From: JAABSQ01 sp964573705
GTDB taxonomy: Bacteria > Desulfobacterota > Desulfobacteria > Desulfobacterales > Desulfococcaceae
Direction: 5' to 3'
Assembly: GCA_964573705.1 (NCBI GenBank)
Contig: CAZNLT010000003.1
Coordinates: forward strand, 1 to 64,000
DNA: 64,000 nt
Position 1 is the first letter of the stretch. Every line of letters starts with the position of its first letter. Positions 18,193 through 27,261 of the stretch are shown here, piece after piece. Under the pieces are notes generated by a model. That model had not been told where the DNA came from and did no database searches. It worked only from the letters and a program-made list of their open reading frames with translations. The translations under genes were made by a program, and so were the position numbers.

Positions 18193-19032
18193 TTATGGAG
18201 CGCCGCCCCCTTGAATCCGCATGCTGAGATCCACGCTGCGGGCGGAATGGGTGAGCGCCCCCGAGGAGATGATGTCGACCCCCAGATCGGCCAGGCGGAT
18301 CAGGTCCGACCGGGTGACTCCGCCGGAGACCTCCACCAGGGCCCGGTCCTGAATCATCCCCACCGCCTCCCGAATCCCGGCCTCATCCATGTTGTCGAGC
18401 ATGATCACATCGGCCCCGGCGTCCAGGGCCTCCCGCACCCCGGCCAAATCGGCCACCTCCACTTCGATTTTAGTCAGGTGAGAAGCGCCCCTGCGGGCCC
18501 GGTTCACCGCCTCGCGAATGCCGCCGCAAACGGCGATGTGGTTGTCTTTGATGAGCACCCCGTCGTAAAGCCCCATGCGGTGGTTGTGGGCCCCGCCGAC
18601 GCGGACCGCGTATTTTTCCAGGACCCGCCACCCCGGCGCGGTTTTGCGGGTGTCCACCAGCCGCACCGAACGACCCGCCAAGGCATCGGCAAAGGAGCGG
18701 ACCTGGGTGGCGATGCCCGAAAGCCGCTGCAAAAAATTGAGGGCGGTCCGCTCTCCCTGGAGCAGGGTTCGCAGCCGTCCGGTCACCGTCAGCACCCCGG
18801 CCCCCGTCTCCACCCGGTCGCCGTCCTGGTAGGCCGGGGTTAAGACGATATCCCGGTCCAGGGTATGAAAAACCTGCCGCGCCACATCCAGCCCGGCCAG
18901 AACCAGGTCCTCCTTGGCCAAGATCTCGCCGGTGCCCCTGGTCTCGGGGTCCACCAGCGAATCGGTGGTAATGTCGCCGGAACCGATATCCTCGGCCAGC
19001 CCGATGTCGATCAGGTGTTGAACGGAGTGCAT
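18193..19032 (-). CDS. nadC: Nicotinate-nucleotide pyrophosphorylase (carboxylating), quinolinate phosphoribosyltransferase
   Basis: It converts quinolinate and PRPP to nicotinate mononucleotide, CO2 and pyrophosphate in de novo NAD synthesis. The 279-residue protein has the usual length. Recognisable motifs are DIGSGDITTD near the N-terminus, LNFLQRLSGIAT, the active-site segment DTRKTAPGWRVLEKYAVRVG followed by GGAHNHRMGLYDGVLIKDNH, and DVIMLDNM and SGGVT in the phosphate-binding barrel. The frame is open upstream; the ATG at 19032 gives the standard start MHSVQHLIDIGLAEDIG. It begins 11 bases after valS and shares its transcript. nadA and nadB are not in the window. Confidence 0.93.
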   Translation of the reverse strand: MHSVQHLIDIGLAEDIGSGDITTDSLVDPETRGTGEILAKEDLVLAGLDVARQVFHTLDRDIVLTPAYQDGDRVETGAGVLTVTGRLRTLLQGERTALNFLQRLSGIATQVRSFADALAGRSVRLVDTRKTAPGWRVLEKYAVRVGGAHNHRMGLYDGVLIKDNHIAVCGGIREAVNRARRGASHLTKIEVEVADLAGVREALDAGADVIMLDNMDEAGIREAVGMIQDRALVEVSGGVTRSDLIRLADLGVDIISSGALTHSARSVDLSMRIQGGGAP

Positions 19033-19043
19033 GATTCTACTTT

Positions 19044-21710
19044 CTACCGGGATTCCAGGTCCCGAATCTTTTCGAGGTTGGCCTGAAGCTTCCGGTGCTT
19101 TTCTTGGAAGACCTGGTGTTTTTCCCGAACCTTTTCCACCACATCCTCGGGGGCCTTGGCCAGGAAATCCTCGTTGTTGAGCTTTTTGTTGACCCCGGAC
19201 AGCTCCTTTTCCAGCTTGGCCATCTCTTTTTCCAGGCGTTTGATCTCCTGCTGAAAATCGATCACCCCTTCCAGAGAGACGAAAATGGTGGCGTTTTCGA
19301 TCACCGCAGTGGCCGCGGACCGGGGCCGTTCCCCCGGTTCTTCCACGCTCAAAGATTCGAGCCGGGCCAGTTCCCGAATGATGGCGGCATGATTTTCCAC
19401 GGTTCGAAGGATGCCGGCATCGGCGGTCTGGACCGTCACCCGCAATTCCAGGGAAGGCGCGATGTTCATTTCGCCCCGAATGTTGCGGACCCCGGTGATG
19501 ACGTCGATGATCCACTGCATGTCGCTTTCGGCCTCGGTATCGACGGTAATGGATGCATTGTCGGGGTTGTCGGCGGGAAAGACCGCACGCATGATGGAGC
19601 CTTCGGCGCCGGGCAGTTTGGACCAGATCTCCTCGGTGACAAAGGGGATGAAGGGGTGGAGCAAAATCAGGGTTTCCCGCAGCACCCGCCACAACACGCT
19701 CTTGGTGGCATTCCGGGCCGCTTCGCCGCTGTCGCCGTAGAGGGTCGGCTTGGCCGCCTCCAGGTACCAGTCGCAGAATTCATGCCACACGAACTGGTAG
19801 AGGGCCCCGGCCGCATCGTTGTACCGGTAGGATTCCAGGGCCTCCTCCACCGTGCCGGTCACCTGGCGGAGCCGGGACAGAATCCATCGGTCGGGCAGGG
19901 TCAGCCGATCAAAGGGAATCTCGGGATAGGGCCGGTCGATGTGCATGAGGGCGAACCGGGCCGCGTTCCAGAGCTTGTTGATGAAATGGCGGTAGCCTTC
20001 CACCCGCTTTTCAGACATCTTCACATCCCGGCCCTGGGCCGCAAAGGCCGCCAGGGTGAAGCGAAAGGCGTCGGTGCCGTAGCCCTCGATCACCTGAAGG
20101 GGGTCGATCACGTTCCCCTTGGATTTGCTCATCTTCTGGCCGCTTTCATCCCGGACCAGGGCATGGACGTAGACATCCTTGAACGGCACATCGCCCATGA
20201 AATGGATGCCCATCATCATCATCCGGGCGACCCAGAAAAAGAGGATATCGAATCCGGTCACCAGGACCGAGGTGGGATAGAAGGTCTTGAGCAGTTTGGT
20301 TTCATCCGGCCATCCCATGGTGGAAAAGGGCCAGAGGGCGGAGCTGAACCAGGTGTCGAGGACATCGGTCTCCTGAACCAGTTTCGAACTTCCGCATTTG
20401 GGACAGTCGGTCGGGTCCTCCATGGCCACGATCTGCTCTCCGCAGTCTTCACAGGTCCAGGCCGGAATCTGGTGCCCCCACCAGATCTGCCGGGAGATGC
20501 ACCAGTCCCGAATGTTTTCGAGCCAGTCGAAATAGGTCTTGGTCCACATCTCCGGAATGATCCGGGTTTCCCCCTTCCGGACCGCTTCCATGGCTTTGTC
20601 GGCCAGGGGCTTGGCCTTGACGAACCACTGCCGGGAGAGATTCGGCTCGATCACGGTGTGGCATCGGTAGCAGTGGCCCACGCTGTGGTGGAGCGGATCG
20701 ATTTTTTCCAGCAGCCCCTCGTCGCGCAAGGCGTTGAGCACCGCTTCCCGGCATTCGAACCGGTCGAGCCCTTCGAACCGGCCGGTTTCGGCGGTCATCC
20801 GCCCGTCATCCCCGATCGCCTTTACCGCCGGAAGATCATGGCGCCGGGCGATCTCGAAATCATTGGGATCATGGGCCGGGGTCACCTTGAGCCCGCCGGT
20901 GCCGAAGGAGGTGTCCACGTAGGTGTCTCGAATCACCGGAATCTCCCGGTTCATCAGGGGAAGGATGACCGTTTCGTGCGGAAGACCGGTGTATCGTTCA
21001 TCTTCGGGATTGATGGCCACGGCGGTATCCCCCAGCATGGTTTCCGGCCGGGTGGTGGCCACCGTGATCCCCCCTTCTCCGTCCGGAAAGGGATACCGGA
21101 TATAATACAGATGGGCGTCCACTTCCTCGTGCTCCACCTCCAGGTCGGCCAGGGCGGTATGGCACCGGGGACACCAGTTGATGATATAGTCCCCCTGAAA
21201 GATCAGCCCCTCTTCATAGAGCCGGACAAAGACCTTTCGCACCGCCCGGGACAGCCCTTCATCCATGGTGAAGCGCTCCCGGTCCCAGTCGCAGGAGGCC
21301 CCCAGCCGTTTGAGCTGGTTGATGATGGCCCCGCCCGACTGTTCCCGCCACTGCCAGACCCGCTCGATGAATTTTTCCCGCCCCACCTGGTGGCGGTCTT
21401 TTCCTTCTTGGGCCAGCTGGCGCTCCACCACGTTCTGGGTGGCGATCCCGGCATGGTCGGTCCCCGGCATCCAGAGCACATTGTCGCCCTTGTTCCGGCG
21501 GTACCGGCAGAGGATATCCTGAAGAACATTGTTGAGGGCATGCCCCATATGAAGCACGCCGGTGACGTTGGGCGGGGGAATCACGATCGAAAAGCCCGGC
21601 CGGTCGCTCTCGGGTTCGGCCGCAAAAAGCCCCTCTTTTTCCCAGTACCGATACCAGCGTTTTTCTACATCATGGGGCTCATAGCCCTTGTCCAGCACGT
21701 TCTTACTCAT
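19044..21710 (-). CDS. valS: Valyl-tRNA synthetase
   Basis: This class I aminoacyl-tRNA synthetase attaches valine to tRNA-Val. The 888-residue protein contains the HIGH-type signature PPPNVTGVLHMGHALNN near residues 43-59, the editing (CP1) domain with TTRPETMLGDTAVA, and the KMSKS loop GQKMSKSKGN near residue 525. A zinc-type cysteine pair cluster (CEDCGEQ through CPKCG) lies in the catalytic part. The last 65 residues form the charged coiled-coil tRNA-binding arm typical of ValRS. The ATG at 21710 (MSKNVLDKGYEPHDVE) fits the family; upstream Met codons in the same frame add non-conserved sequence. It is the first gene of a run that continues into nadC and the dynamin-like genes. Confidence 0.96.
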   Translation of the reverse strand: MSKNVLDKGYEPHDVEKRWYRYWEKEGLFAAEPESDRPGFSIVIPPPNVTGVLHMGHALNNVLQDILCRYRRNKGDNVLWMPGTDHAGIATQNVVERQLAQEGKDRHQVGREKFIERVWQWREQSGGAIINQLKRLGASCDWDRERFTMDEGLSRAVRKVFVRLYEEGLIFQGDYIINWCPRCHTALADLEVEHEEVDAHLYYIRYPFPDGEGGITVATTRPETMLGDTAVAINPEDERYTGLPHETVILPLMNREIPVIRDTYVDTSFGTGGLKVTPAHDPNDFEIARRHDLPAVKAIGDDGRMTAETGRFEGLDRFECREAVLNALRDEGLLEKIDPLHHSVGHCYRCHTVIEPNLSRQWFVKAKPLADKAMEAVRKGETRIIPEMWTKTYFDWLENIRDWCISRQIWWGHQIPAWTCEDCGEQIVAMEDPTDCPKCGSSKLVQETDVLDTWFSSALWPFSTMGWPDETKLLKTFYPTSVLVTGFDILFFWVARMMMMGIHFMGDVPFKDVYVHALVRDESGQKMSKSKGNVIDPLQVIEGYGTDAFRFTLAAFAAQGRDVKMSEKRVEGYRHFINKLWNAARFALMHIDRPYPEIPFDRLTLPDRWILSRLRQVTGTVEEALESYRYNDAAGALYQFVWHEFCDWYLEAAKPTLYGDSGEAARNATKSVLWRVLRETLILLHPFIPFVTEEIWSKLPGAEGSIMRAVFPADNPDNASITVDTEAESDMQWIIDVITGVRNIRGEMNIAPSLELRVTVQTADAGILRTVENHAAIIRELARLESLSVEEPGERPRSAATAVIENATIFVSLEGVIDFQQEIKRLEKEMAKLEKELSGVNKKLNNEDFLAKAPEDVVEKVREKHQVFQEKHRKLQANLEKIRDLESR

Positions 21711-22012
21711 TTTTTTCAAGCTCCTGTCAAGCTTCTCTCGTCTGATTGAATGTCTGCTTTTCACCATCCCGACAGACGCAGGTCGGGGTCGTATACAAAG
21801 CCGGTACACTTAGTATGTCCCGAGCCATAAATCAAGAGAGGGGTGCGATGTTCATGGGAAATTTCGCCGGGACGGCCCTGTCGAAGGCACGGCTGCCGGG
21901 GATCGGCCGGGTCGGAGAGGAAAAGGCGGAGGAAACGGCGGGCGGACGGCCGGGGTCGCCGGACCGACGACCCCGGCGAATATCCGGGGAATAAAGAAGG
22001 TGAATGGAAGGG
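21711..22012. other. Intergenic stretch between the acidic protein gene and valS
   Basis: About 300 bases that hold the valS leader and the region downstream of the acidic protein gene (both on the minus strand). A perfect 9-base inverted repeat at 21950-21976 is the only distinct structure. An 82-codon plus-strand frame at 21746-21994 has an arginine/glycine-rich translation without protein character, and I do not regard it as a gene. Confidence 0.5.
21950..21976. repeat. 9-base perfect inverted repeat downstream of the acidic protein gene
   Basis: CCGGGGTCG (21950-21958) and CGACCCCGG (21968-21976) enclose a 9-base loop, about 36 bases past the stop of the gene at 22013 on the minus strand. 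There is no T-run, so it is not a standard intrinsic terminator. It could still stabilise the 3' end of the transcript. Confidence 0.45.
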
Positions 22013-23800
22013 TTACAGGTCGTCGTCCACGGCGATATTTTCAAGCAAAGCGCCTCTCAAGTTTCGAATCTCTTCGGACACCGTTTTTTCGATCACTTCC
22101 CGAAGAATCCCTTCGATTCTTTCGGTGAAAATTCGGTCGATGACCCGCTCCAGGGCCTCTTCCAGCTGCTCGGGGGATACGGAACCGATTCCCTCCGCTT
22201 CGAATTCGGGGTCTTCGGCTTCCTCGAAAGCCCCGGAATCGGTCCCCTTGAGGCCTTCAGGCCCCGCCCCCTCCTGCACAGATTCATAAGGGGCTTCGGT
22301 TTCTTCGGCCGGGCCTTCGGTCATGTCCGGGGCCGGTTCCGGTTCCACCGTCTGTGGGTCGGTCGACGGCGTTTCGGGATTCGGATCGGATGCATTCAGG
22401 ACCGGTTCGACCGGGATCTTTTCGGCCGGAAACGCCTCCGCTTCGGGCGGTGTTTTTACGGACGAAAACCCCTGTTCCAACCGGCTCAGGAAGTCGGTCC
22501 CGGGTCCGGCATGACCGATATCCGCACCCAGCACATCGATCAGGCCGATGGGATCGGTCAGGTCCGGCCCCTGCTCCGCCTCGCTGAAACTGTCGAAAAG
22601 ATCCAGGGCGGTAAGCCCCTCTTGGGAAGAAAAATCCCCATCGTTCCGGCGTTCGGCCGGGTCTTCTTCCAGAAGCGGTTCATCCGGGTCTTCCGCCTGA
22701 AACAGTTCTTCGGAAGGTCCCTCGACGGGATCGGCGGCTTCGGCTTTCTTGGAAATCGGTTCCGCCGGAATCGGTTCAGGTTCGAGAATCTCCTCCTCCG
22801 GTTCGGTTTCCGGGGGGAGCGCATCGGTCATGGAAGGCTCGGAGAGGATGGTGTTTGCGTCCAGATCAACATCGGCCTGATCCTCGGTCTGGGCATCGGC
22901 TTCGACAGGCGGGGCGTCTTTCGGCCGATCGGGAATGACCCCGGTTTCGGCCCCGAGGTCGATAATGGGCTCCTCCTCGTCATCCAAATCGGCCGGATCG
23001 GCGGCGTCCGCTTCCGGGTCGGGATTCTTCGGGGTGTACAGGGTGCGACCGCCGAGATCCAGGATGGTGGTATCGGCTTCCGGATTGTCTTCGGAATCCG
23101 GCGATAAAGGCGGTTCGGCCGCTTCCGCTTGAACGATCATGGCATCCTCGAGATCCAGAACCTCATCCTCCTCCACATCCGGTATCGTTCCGGTATCGCC
23201 CGCTTCGGAGATGGGGGCGATGACGGTACTGACATCCCGATCAAACACCGTTTCCTGGTATCCCTCGAATTCGGCGTCGTCGGATGATGCCGAGGGTGTA
23301 TCGGTCAAAGTCCGGTTCGAATCTTTCGAGCCGTCTTCTTCATCCTTCAGCCCGTCGATGGGGTCCACCAGGGTGACATGGTCCCGGTCCAGAAAGGGCA
23401 GATCGATCTCCGGGATCTCCGCCGCATCCTCCTCTCCGGGTCGGGCCCCGGGATCGGGAGTGAGAAGGGGCGCTTCCGAAGCATCTTCTTTGGAATCTAC
23501 AAACCGATCCCCCGCGTCGACTTCAAACGTATCGGCATCCGCCTCGGAAGGGGGGATGACCACCGTTCGGGCATCCCGAACGGCCACCGTCTCTTCCACC
23601 GGTTCGATGACGTCCTCCATCGACAGATCCAGTGCCTCCAGATCCCCGCCGGGGGCGAAGATGGTTTTTTCATCGAACCGGGATTCCACCACCATTCCCG
23701 AAGTCAGATCGAGGGTCTGGTCCTTGTCGGGCCGGTCGTTCCTCTTGGGTTCGAAGGATGCGGTTTTGTCGGTCGAATTCGCCTGTTTTTTATCTTTCAT
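22013..23800 (-). CDS. Highly acidic low-complexity protein with conserved-looking C-terminal helix
   Basis: A 595-residue hypothetical protein, very rich in Asp, Glu, Pro and Ala, with no signal peptide or membrane segment. Short repeats with DLGG/DLGA and TxxLDLxxRT-like patterns recur (DTTILDLGGRTLYTP, PIIDLGAETGVIPD), each mixing a short hydrophobic stretch into acidic linkers. Only the last 50 residues look folded: EQLEEALERVIDRIFTERIE and EEIRNLRGALLEN form an amphipathic helix pair. Similar tails occur in polar scaffold proteins and in response-regulator fusions of deltaproteobacteria (family knowledge, weak match). The body is likely disordered. It is divergent from the spermidine-synthase-like gene. 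A scaffold or hub role is possible but unproven. Confidence 0.7.
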   Translation of the reverse strand: MKDKKQANSTDKTASFEPKRNDRPDKDQTLDLTSGMVVESRFDEKTIFAPGGDLEALDLSMEDVIEPVEETVAVRDARTVVIPPSEADADTFEVDAGDRFVDSKEDASEAPLLTPDPGARPGEEDAAEIPEIDLPFLDRDHVTLVDPIDGLKDEEDGSKDSNRTLTDTPSASSDDAEFEGYQETVFDRDVSTVIAPISEAGDTGTIPDVEEDEVLDLEDAMIVQAEAAEPPLSPDSEDNPEADTTILDLGGRTLYTPKNPDPEADAADPADLDDEEEPIIDLGAETGVIPDRPKDAPPVEADAQTEDQADVDLDANTILSEPSMTDALPPETEPEEEILEPEPIPAEPISKKAEAADPVEGPSEELFQAEDPDEPLLEEDPAERRNDGDFSSQEGLTALDLFDSFSEAEQGPDLTDPIGLIDVLGADIGHAGPGTDFLSRLEQGFSSVKTPPEAEAFPAEKIPVEPVLNASDPNPETPSTDPQTVEPEPAPDMTEGPAEETEAPYESVQEGAGPEGLKGTDSGAFEEAEDPEFEAEGIGSVSPEQLEEALERVIDRIFTERIEGILREVIEKTVSEEIRNLRGALLENIAVDDDL

Positions 23801-24085
23801 TTAATGCCTGCATGGATCCGGTTTCCGGAAAAGCGTCTGATTCGAGCGAATTTTATGGGCGATGATTTTGAAATTTTTCAGAAATTAGCACAGGGTTCAC
23901 CGGTGTGTCAAGATCTTTGCCGGACCGAACCGATGGCCGGTTTTTCCATAGGAATTCGCATATTACAGGGTAGGGGCCGGGTGAATATTCTTGCGAAGCG
24001 GCGCCCCCTATGCCATATTACCCATGGGGACACTTCATCACCTCGAGCGTCGAAAAGATCGAAAAAAATCAGGAGAGGGGATCGC

Positions 24086-24949
24086 ATGGAACGCGGCGTA
24101 TATATTACCGACAGAGACGGGGAATCATACGGCAATTTCTTCCGGTCGGAGCGGATTCTGTATCAGGGCCGAAGCCGATACCAGGACATTCTGGTGTTCG
24201 ACACTCGGGAAGCGGGCCGGGTGATGATGCTGGACAATATCTTCAATGTGAGCGACTCCATGGAAGCCTTTTACCATGAGCCGATGGCCCATATTCCCCT
24301 GGCCATGAGGGAAGGCGATCAGGAGGTATTGATCATCGGCGGCGGGGATTTCGCCCTGGCCCGACAGGTCTTGAAGCATTCCTTCGTGACCGGGCTGACC
24401 CTCTGCGAACTGGACCCGGAAATCCTGACGATCTGCCGACGGTATTTTCCGGAATGGGCGGCGTGTGAATCGGACGCGCGGCTGAGGGTGCGGGTGGGAG
24501 ATGGATTCGATTACCTGGACGAGTGTCCGGAAGCATCCCTGGATACCCTGCTCATCGATTCCACCGACCCCTATCTTTTCGAATCCCCGCTGATCTCGGA
24601 GGCATTCTATGCAAAATCGGCCCGGGCCCTGAAGCCGGGCGGGGTGATGATGCAGATCATCGCCGACTTCCTGTTCTATAAAAAAACCTGGTTCGAGGTG
24701 ATTCCTCTAGTGGCCCCTTATTTCCCGGTCCTGAAACCCCTGGCTATCCCCATCCCTTTTTACGCGACCGGGTCCTGGGGCTTCCTGCTGGCCGGAAAAG
24801 GGCAGACCGATCTGGACCCGGAGCGGGTCTCCGCGGAGTATCTGAAAACCATTCCGGGGCTCAAGACCCTGACCCCGGAGGGGGTCAAAGGCTGGTTTTG
24901 CCTGCCCCCCTATCTGCGGGAAGAATTCGGCGGTCTGCCGGGGCTGTAA
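24086..24949 (+). CDS. speE: Spermidine synthase-like aminopropyltransferase
   Basis: Family role: transfer of an aminopropyl group from decarboxylated S-adenosylmethionine to putrescine. The 287-residue protein has the usual length and order: an N-terminal beta region (SRYQDILVFDT, MMLDNIFNVS), the YHEPMAHIPLA motif, the nucleotide-binding loop VLIIGGGDFALARQVLKH, LCELDPEIL, and the active-site segment LLIDSTDPYLFESPL. The loop differs from the family consensus GGGDGG, with Phe-Ala in place of the second Gly-Gly, so substrate choice may differ. The ATG at 24086 is preceded by a strong AGGAGAGGGG; the frame is open further upstream without protein character. No decarboxylase gene lies nearby. 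Confidence 0.82.
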   Translation: MERGVYITDRDGESYGNFFRSERILYQGRSRYQDILVFDTREAGRVMMLDNIFNVSDSMEAFYHEPMAHIPLAMREGDQEVLIIGGGDFALARQVLKHSFVTGLTLCELDPEILTICRRYFPEWAACESDARLRVRVGDGFDYLDECPEASLDTLLIDSTDPYLFESPLISEAFYAKSARALKPGGVMMQIIADFLFYKKTWFEVIPLVAPYFPVLKPLAIPIPFYATGSWGFLLAGKGQTDLDPERVSAEYLKTIPGLKTLTPEGVKGWFCLPPYLREEFGGLPGL

Positions 24950-24997
24950 TTTCCGGGGCTGCGCCCAAGGCTGCGATCGATGCCGCCATCGACGGCT

Positions 24998-27079
24998 TCA
25001 GTCCCGCACATAGTCGGCGGTGCGGGCGAAGGACACCCCTTCCACCTCTTTGGCGCTGTACTTCAGTTCGTGGTCGACTTCCGTGTAGGAGTAGAAGGAC
25101 CGGATCGATTCCGCACCCTGGGGGTGTTTGCCGATCTCCCGATTGTCCACGAAGATTCGAAAGGCGGAAACCGGTTCGGGATACCCCTTGACCTGAATTT
25201 GGTCCGGGGTCCGGCGGATATGGACCCCCTTGAAGAAGATGTCCTGAATCAGGCTGTAGGTGCCATCGGCCATCATCACATGGCCGATATCGCAGATCGA
25301 CTCCATTCGGTTGGCCAGGTTGGTGGTCTCTCCGATGGAGGTGTATTCGAGCTTCTTGTCGCAGCCGATGGCCCCGACGATGACCTCGCCGCTGTTGAGG
25401 CCGATTCGCATTTCGAACACCGTTTTCCCTTCCCGCTTTCGGCGGCTGTTGATGTCCCGCATTTTCCACTGCATTTCAATGGCGCAGGCCACCGCCCGCT
25501 CGGCATGGTCCTCCAGCCGGACCGGCGCCCCGAACAGGGCCACGATGGCATCCCCGATATATTTGTCCGGAAACCCGCCGTATTTCTTGATGATGGGAAT
25601 CAGCCCGTCGTAATAGGAGTTGAGGATGTTGACCGATTCGGTGGCCGACATCTTCTGGGTAATGGTGGAAAAACCGGCAAAATCGGTGAACATGACGGTA
25701 CACTCCGATTTCTGCCCGCCCAGAACCAGCCCCCGCTCGGCTGCTTTTTCGGCCAGCTCCCTGGACAAAAACTTTTCCATCGTTTCCATAAGGTTGAGCC
25801 GTTCCCGCTGGCCCCGAGTCATTTGATTGAACTGCTTGGTAAATTCCCCCAGTTCATCTTCGGAAATCACCGGCACCTCATAATCGTAATTTCCGGCCGA
25901 CACCTCCTGGGCCCCTTTGGTCAATTCCCGAATGGGACGGGTCACCAGCCGGCTGTACCAGTGGGCGAAGAGATAAGAGATCAGCAGCAAGAGAACGCCG
26001 GCGCCCGCCACCACCCCGGTGATCATCCACAGAATCCGTTTGATCCGGCCGGCTTCGAAATCGACGTTCAACAGATTGAAAAGCCCGTTGATTTCGGTGG
26101 TGTGCCAGACGCTGAACCAGGTACCGTCGGCGTCGGTGTCGAACCGGGGCAGGTACCCGTTTTCCGGATCATGGATGGGATTGTGGCCGTATCCGGGCAC
26201 CCCGATCAGGGCCGCCCGGCGCCAGAACTCGGAATCGGGCTCGATGAGATAGGGTTCACCGCTGTACCCCGATCCCCACCAATCGAAACTGTCGATCACA
26301 TAGGCGATATGGTTCTGAAAAAACCCTTCTTTTTTGCCGGAGTCGATCATGATCATGATGCCGCTGAGCTGAAAACCGGCGGCGATCGCTTCGTCCACGG
26401 CTTTCCGCAGCAGGAACTTGTACTTCCGAAAAATCTCCAGGATGCCTTTATCCAGAAGAAACCGCTGATTCCAGTAGATTCCGGTCTCCTTGAGTTTTTC
26501 ATAGTCGAAGCCCTCCCGGCCGCCGAAATACGCGAGGGCCTCATCGTACTTCACTACCTCCTCTTCGGGAAGAATCTGCCCTTCCATCAGGATCATATTG
26601 AAAGATAGAAAATAATACTCCCGGTTCCGGTCATATTGAATGGAGCTGTTGTCGATGGTCCGCAGGGCGAACTCGTTCATTCGGGCGAGTTCTTCGGACT
26701 TCACCGAGGAGCGGATGCCCGCGATCAGGGTTTGCGCGCTCTCGATCAGCCGATACAGTTCCTGAATCGGCCGATAGAGTTCCACCGGAATGACGATGAC
26801 CGCAAAAAAACCGATCAACAGCAGGGCAAACATCATCAATCGTTTTCGAAATGAGACGTATCGTCTGGATCGGGCGGGCCGGGTCTCCGACGGCGACGGT
26901 TCAGACGGCGGCTTCGGTTTGGAAGGCGGTGTTTCCGGGTCAACCAGACCCGGGGGTTCGGGCGGACGCGCGAGAAAGACGGTTTTGCACTTTGCGCAAC
27001 GGACCTTGGTCCCCGAGGGTTTCAGCAGTTTTTCATCCAGATCGAAGGCGGTGGCGCAGTGGTCGCATCGGATAATCAT
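24998..27079 (-). CDS. Membrane-bound class III adenylate/guanylate cyclase with zinc-ribbon N-terminus and HAMP domain
   Basis: This 693-residue protein makes a cyclic nucleotide, most likely cAMP. The N-terminus is an MJ0042-type zinc finger (IIRCDHCATAF through KVRCAKCKTVF: two CxxC pairs), followed by a Pro-rich linker. A first membrane helix (FRKRLMMFALLLIGFFAVIV) leads to a roughly 260-residue extracytoplasmic sensor, a second helix near residue 355 (MITGVVAGAGVLLLLISYLF), a HAMP domain (RPIRELTKGAQEVSAGNYDY) and the cyclase. Metal-binding aspartates lie in MFTDFAGF (near 463) and KYIGDAIVALFG (near 510), and YTSIGETTNLANRM contains the transition-state residues. The zinc finger is normally at the start of other proteins, so its union with a sensor cyclase is notable. 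The gene is divergent from a YkgJ gene. Confidence 0.88.
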   Translation of the reverse strand: MIIRCDHCATAFDLDEKLLKPSGTKVRCAKCKTVFLARPPEPPGLVDPETPPSKPKPPSEPSPSETRPARSRRYVSFRKRLMMFALLLIGFFAVIVIPVELYRPIQELYRLIESAQTLIAGIRSSVKSEELARMNEFALRTIDNSSIQYDRNREYYFLSFNMILMEGQILPEEEVVKYDEALAYFGGREGFDYEKLKETGIYWNQRFLLDKGILEIFRKYKFLLRKAVDEAIAAGFQLSGIMIMIDSGKKEGFFQNHIAYVIDSFDWWGSGYSGEPYLIEPDSEFWRRAALIGVPGYGHNPIHDPENGYLPRFDTDADGTWFSVWHTTEINGLFNLLNVDFEAGRIKRILWMITGVVAGAGVLLLLISYLFAHWYSRLVTRPIRELTKGAQEVSAGNYDYEVPVISEDELGEFTKQFNQMTRGQRERLNLMETMEKFLSRELAEKAAERGLVLGGQKSECTVMFTDFAGFSTITQKMSATESVNILNSYYDGLIPIIKKYGGFPDKYIGDAIVALFGAPVRLEDHAERAVACAIEMQWKMRDINSRRKREGKTVFEMRIGLNSGEVIVGAIGCDKKLEYTSIGETTNLANRMESICDIGHVMMADGTYSLIQDIFFKGVHIRRTPDQIQVKGYPEPVSAFRIFVDNREIGKHPQGAESIRSFYSYTEVDHELKYSAKEVEGVSFARTADYVRD

Positions 27080-27120
27080 GGCACTCGCTGTCTGTTCTGA
27101 ATATGAATATCAACTCCTTC

Positions 27121-27149
27121 TTGACAGAAGGTCTGCAAAGCAGGATACT
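27121..27149 (+). promoter_or_regulatory. Sigma70-type promoter upstream of the YkgJ gene
   Basis: A perfect TTGACA (27121-27126), 17 bases, then GATACT (27144-27149). Start of transcription would be near 27156, leaving a leader of about 105 bases before the ATG at 27262. Confidence 0.55.
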
Positions 27150-27261
27150 CCGGTTTTACCAAGGCCGACGCCCGGGAAAAACGATCGGGAAGCGGTCTTC
27201 TCAACCGAGCATTCGATCATTCTACCCGATCATTCCAACTAACCCAGGTTTTTCCTGACCG

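Noticed and set aside
22004..23107. 367-codon plus-strand frame opposite the acidic protein
   Set aside because: The Phe/Arg/Gly-rich translation is the complement of GAA/GAC/TCG codons of the acidic protein. Neither strand has a known domain in the body, but the minus-strand frame is longer and has a sensible helical C-terminus.
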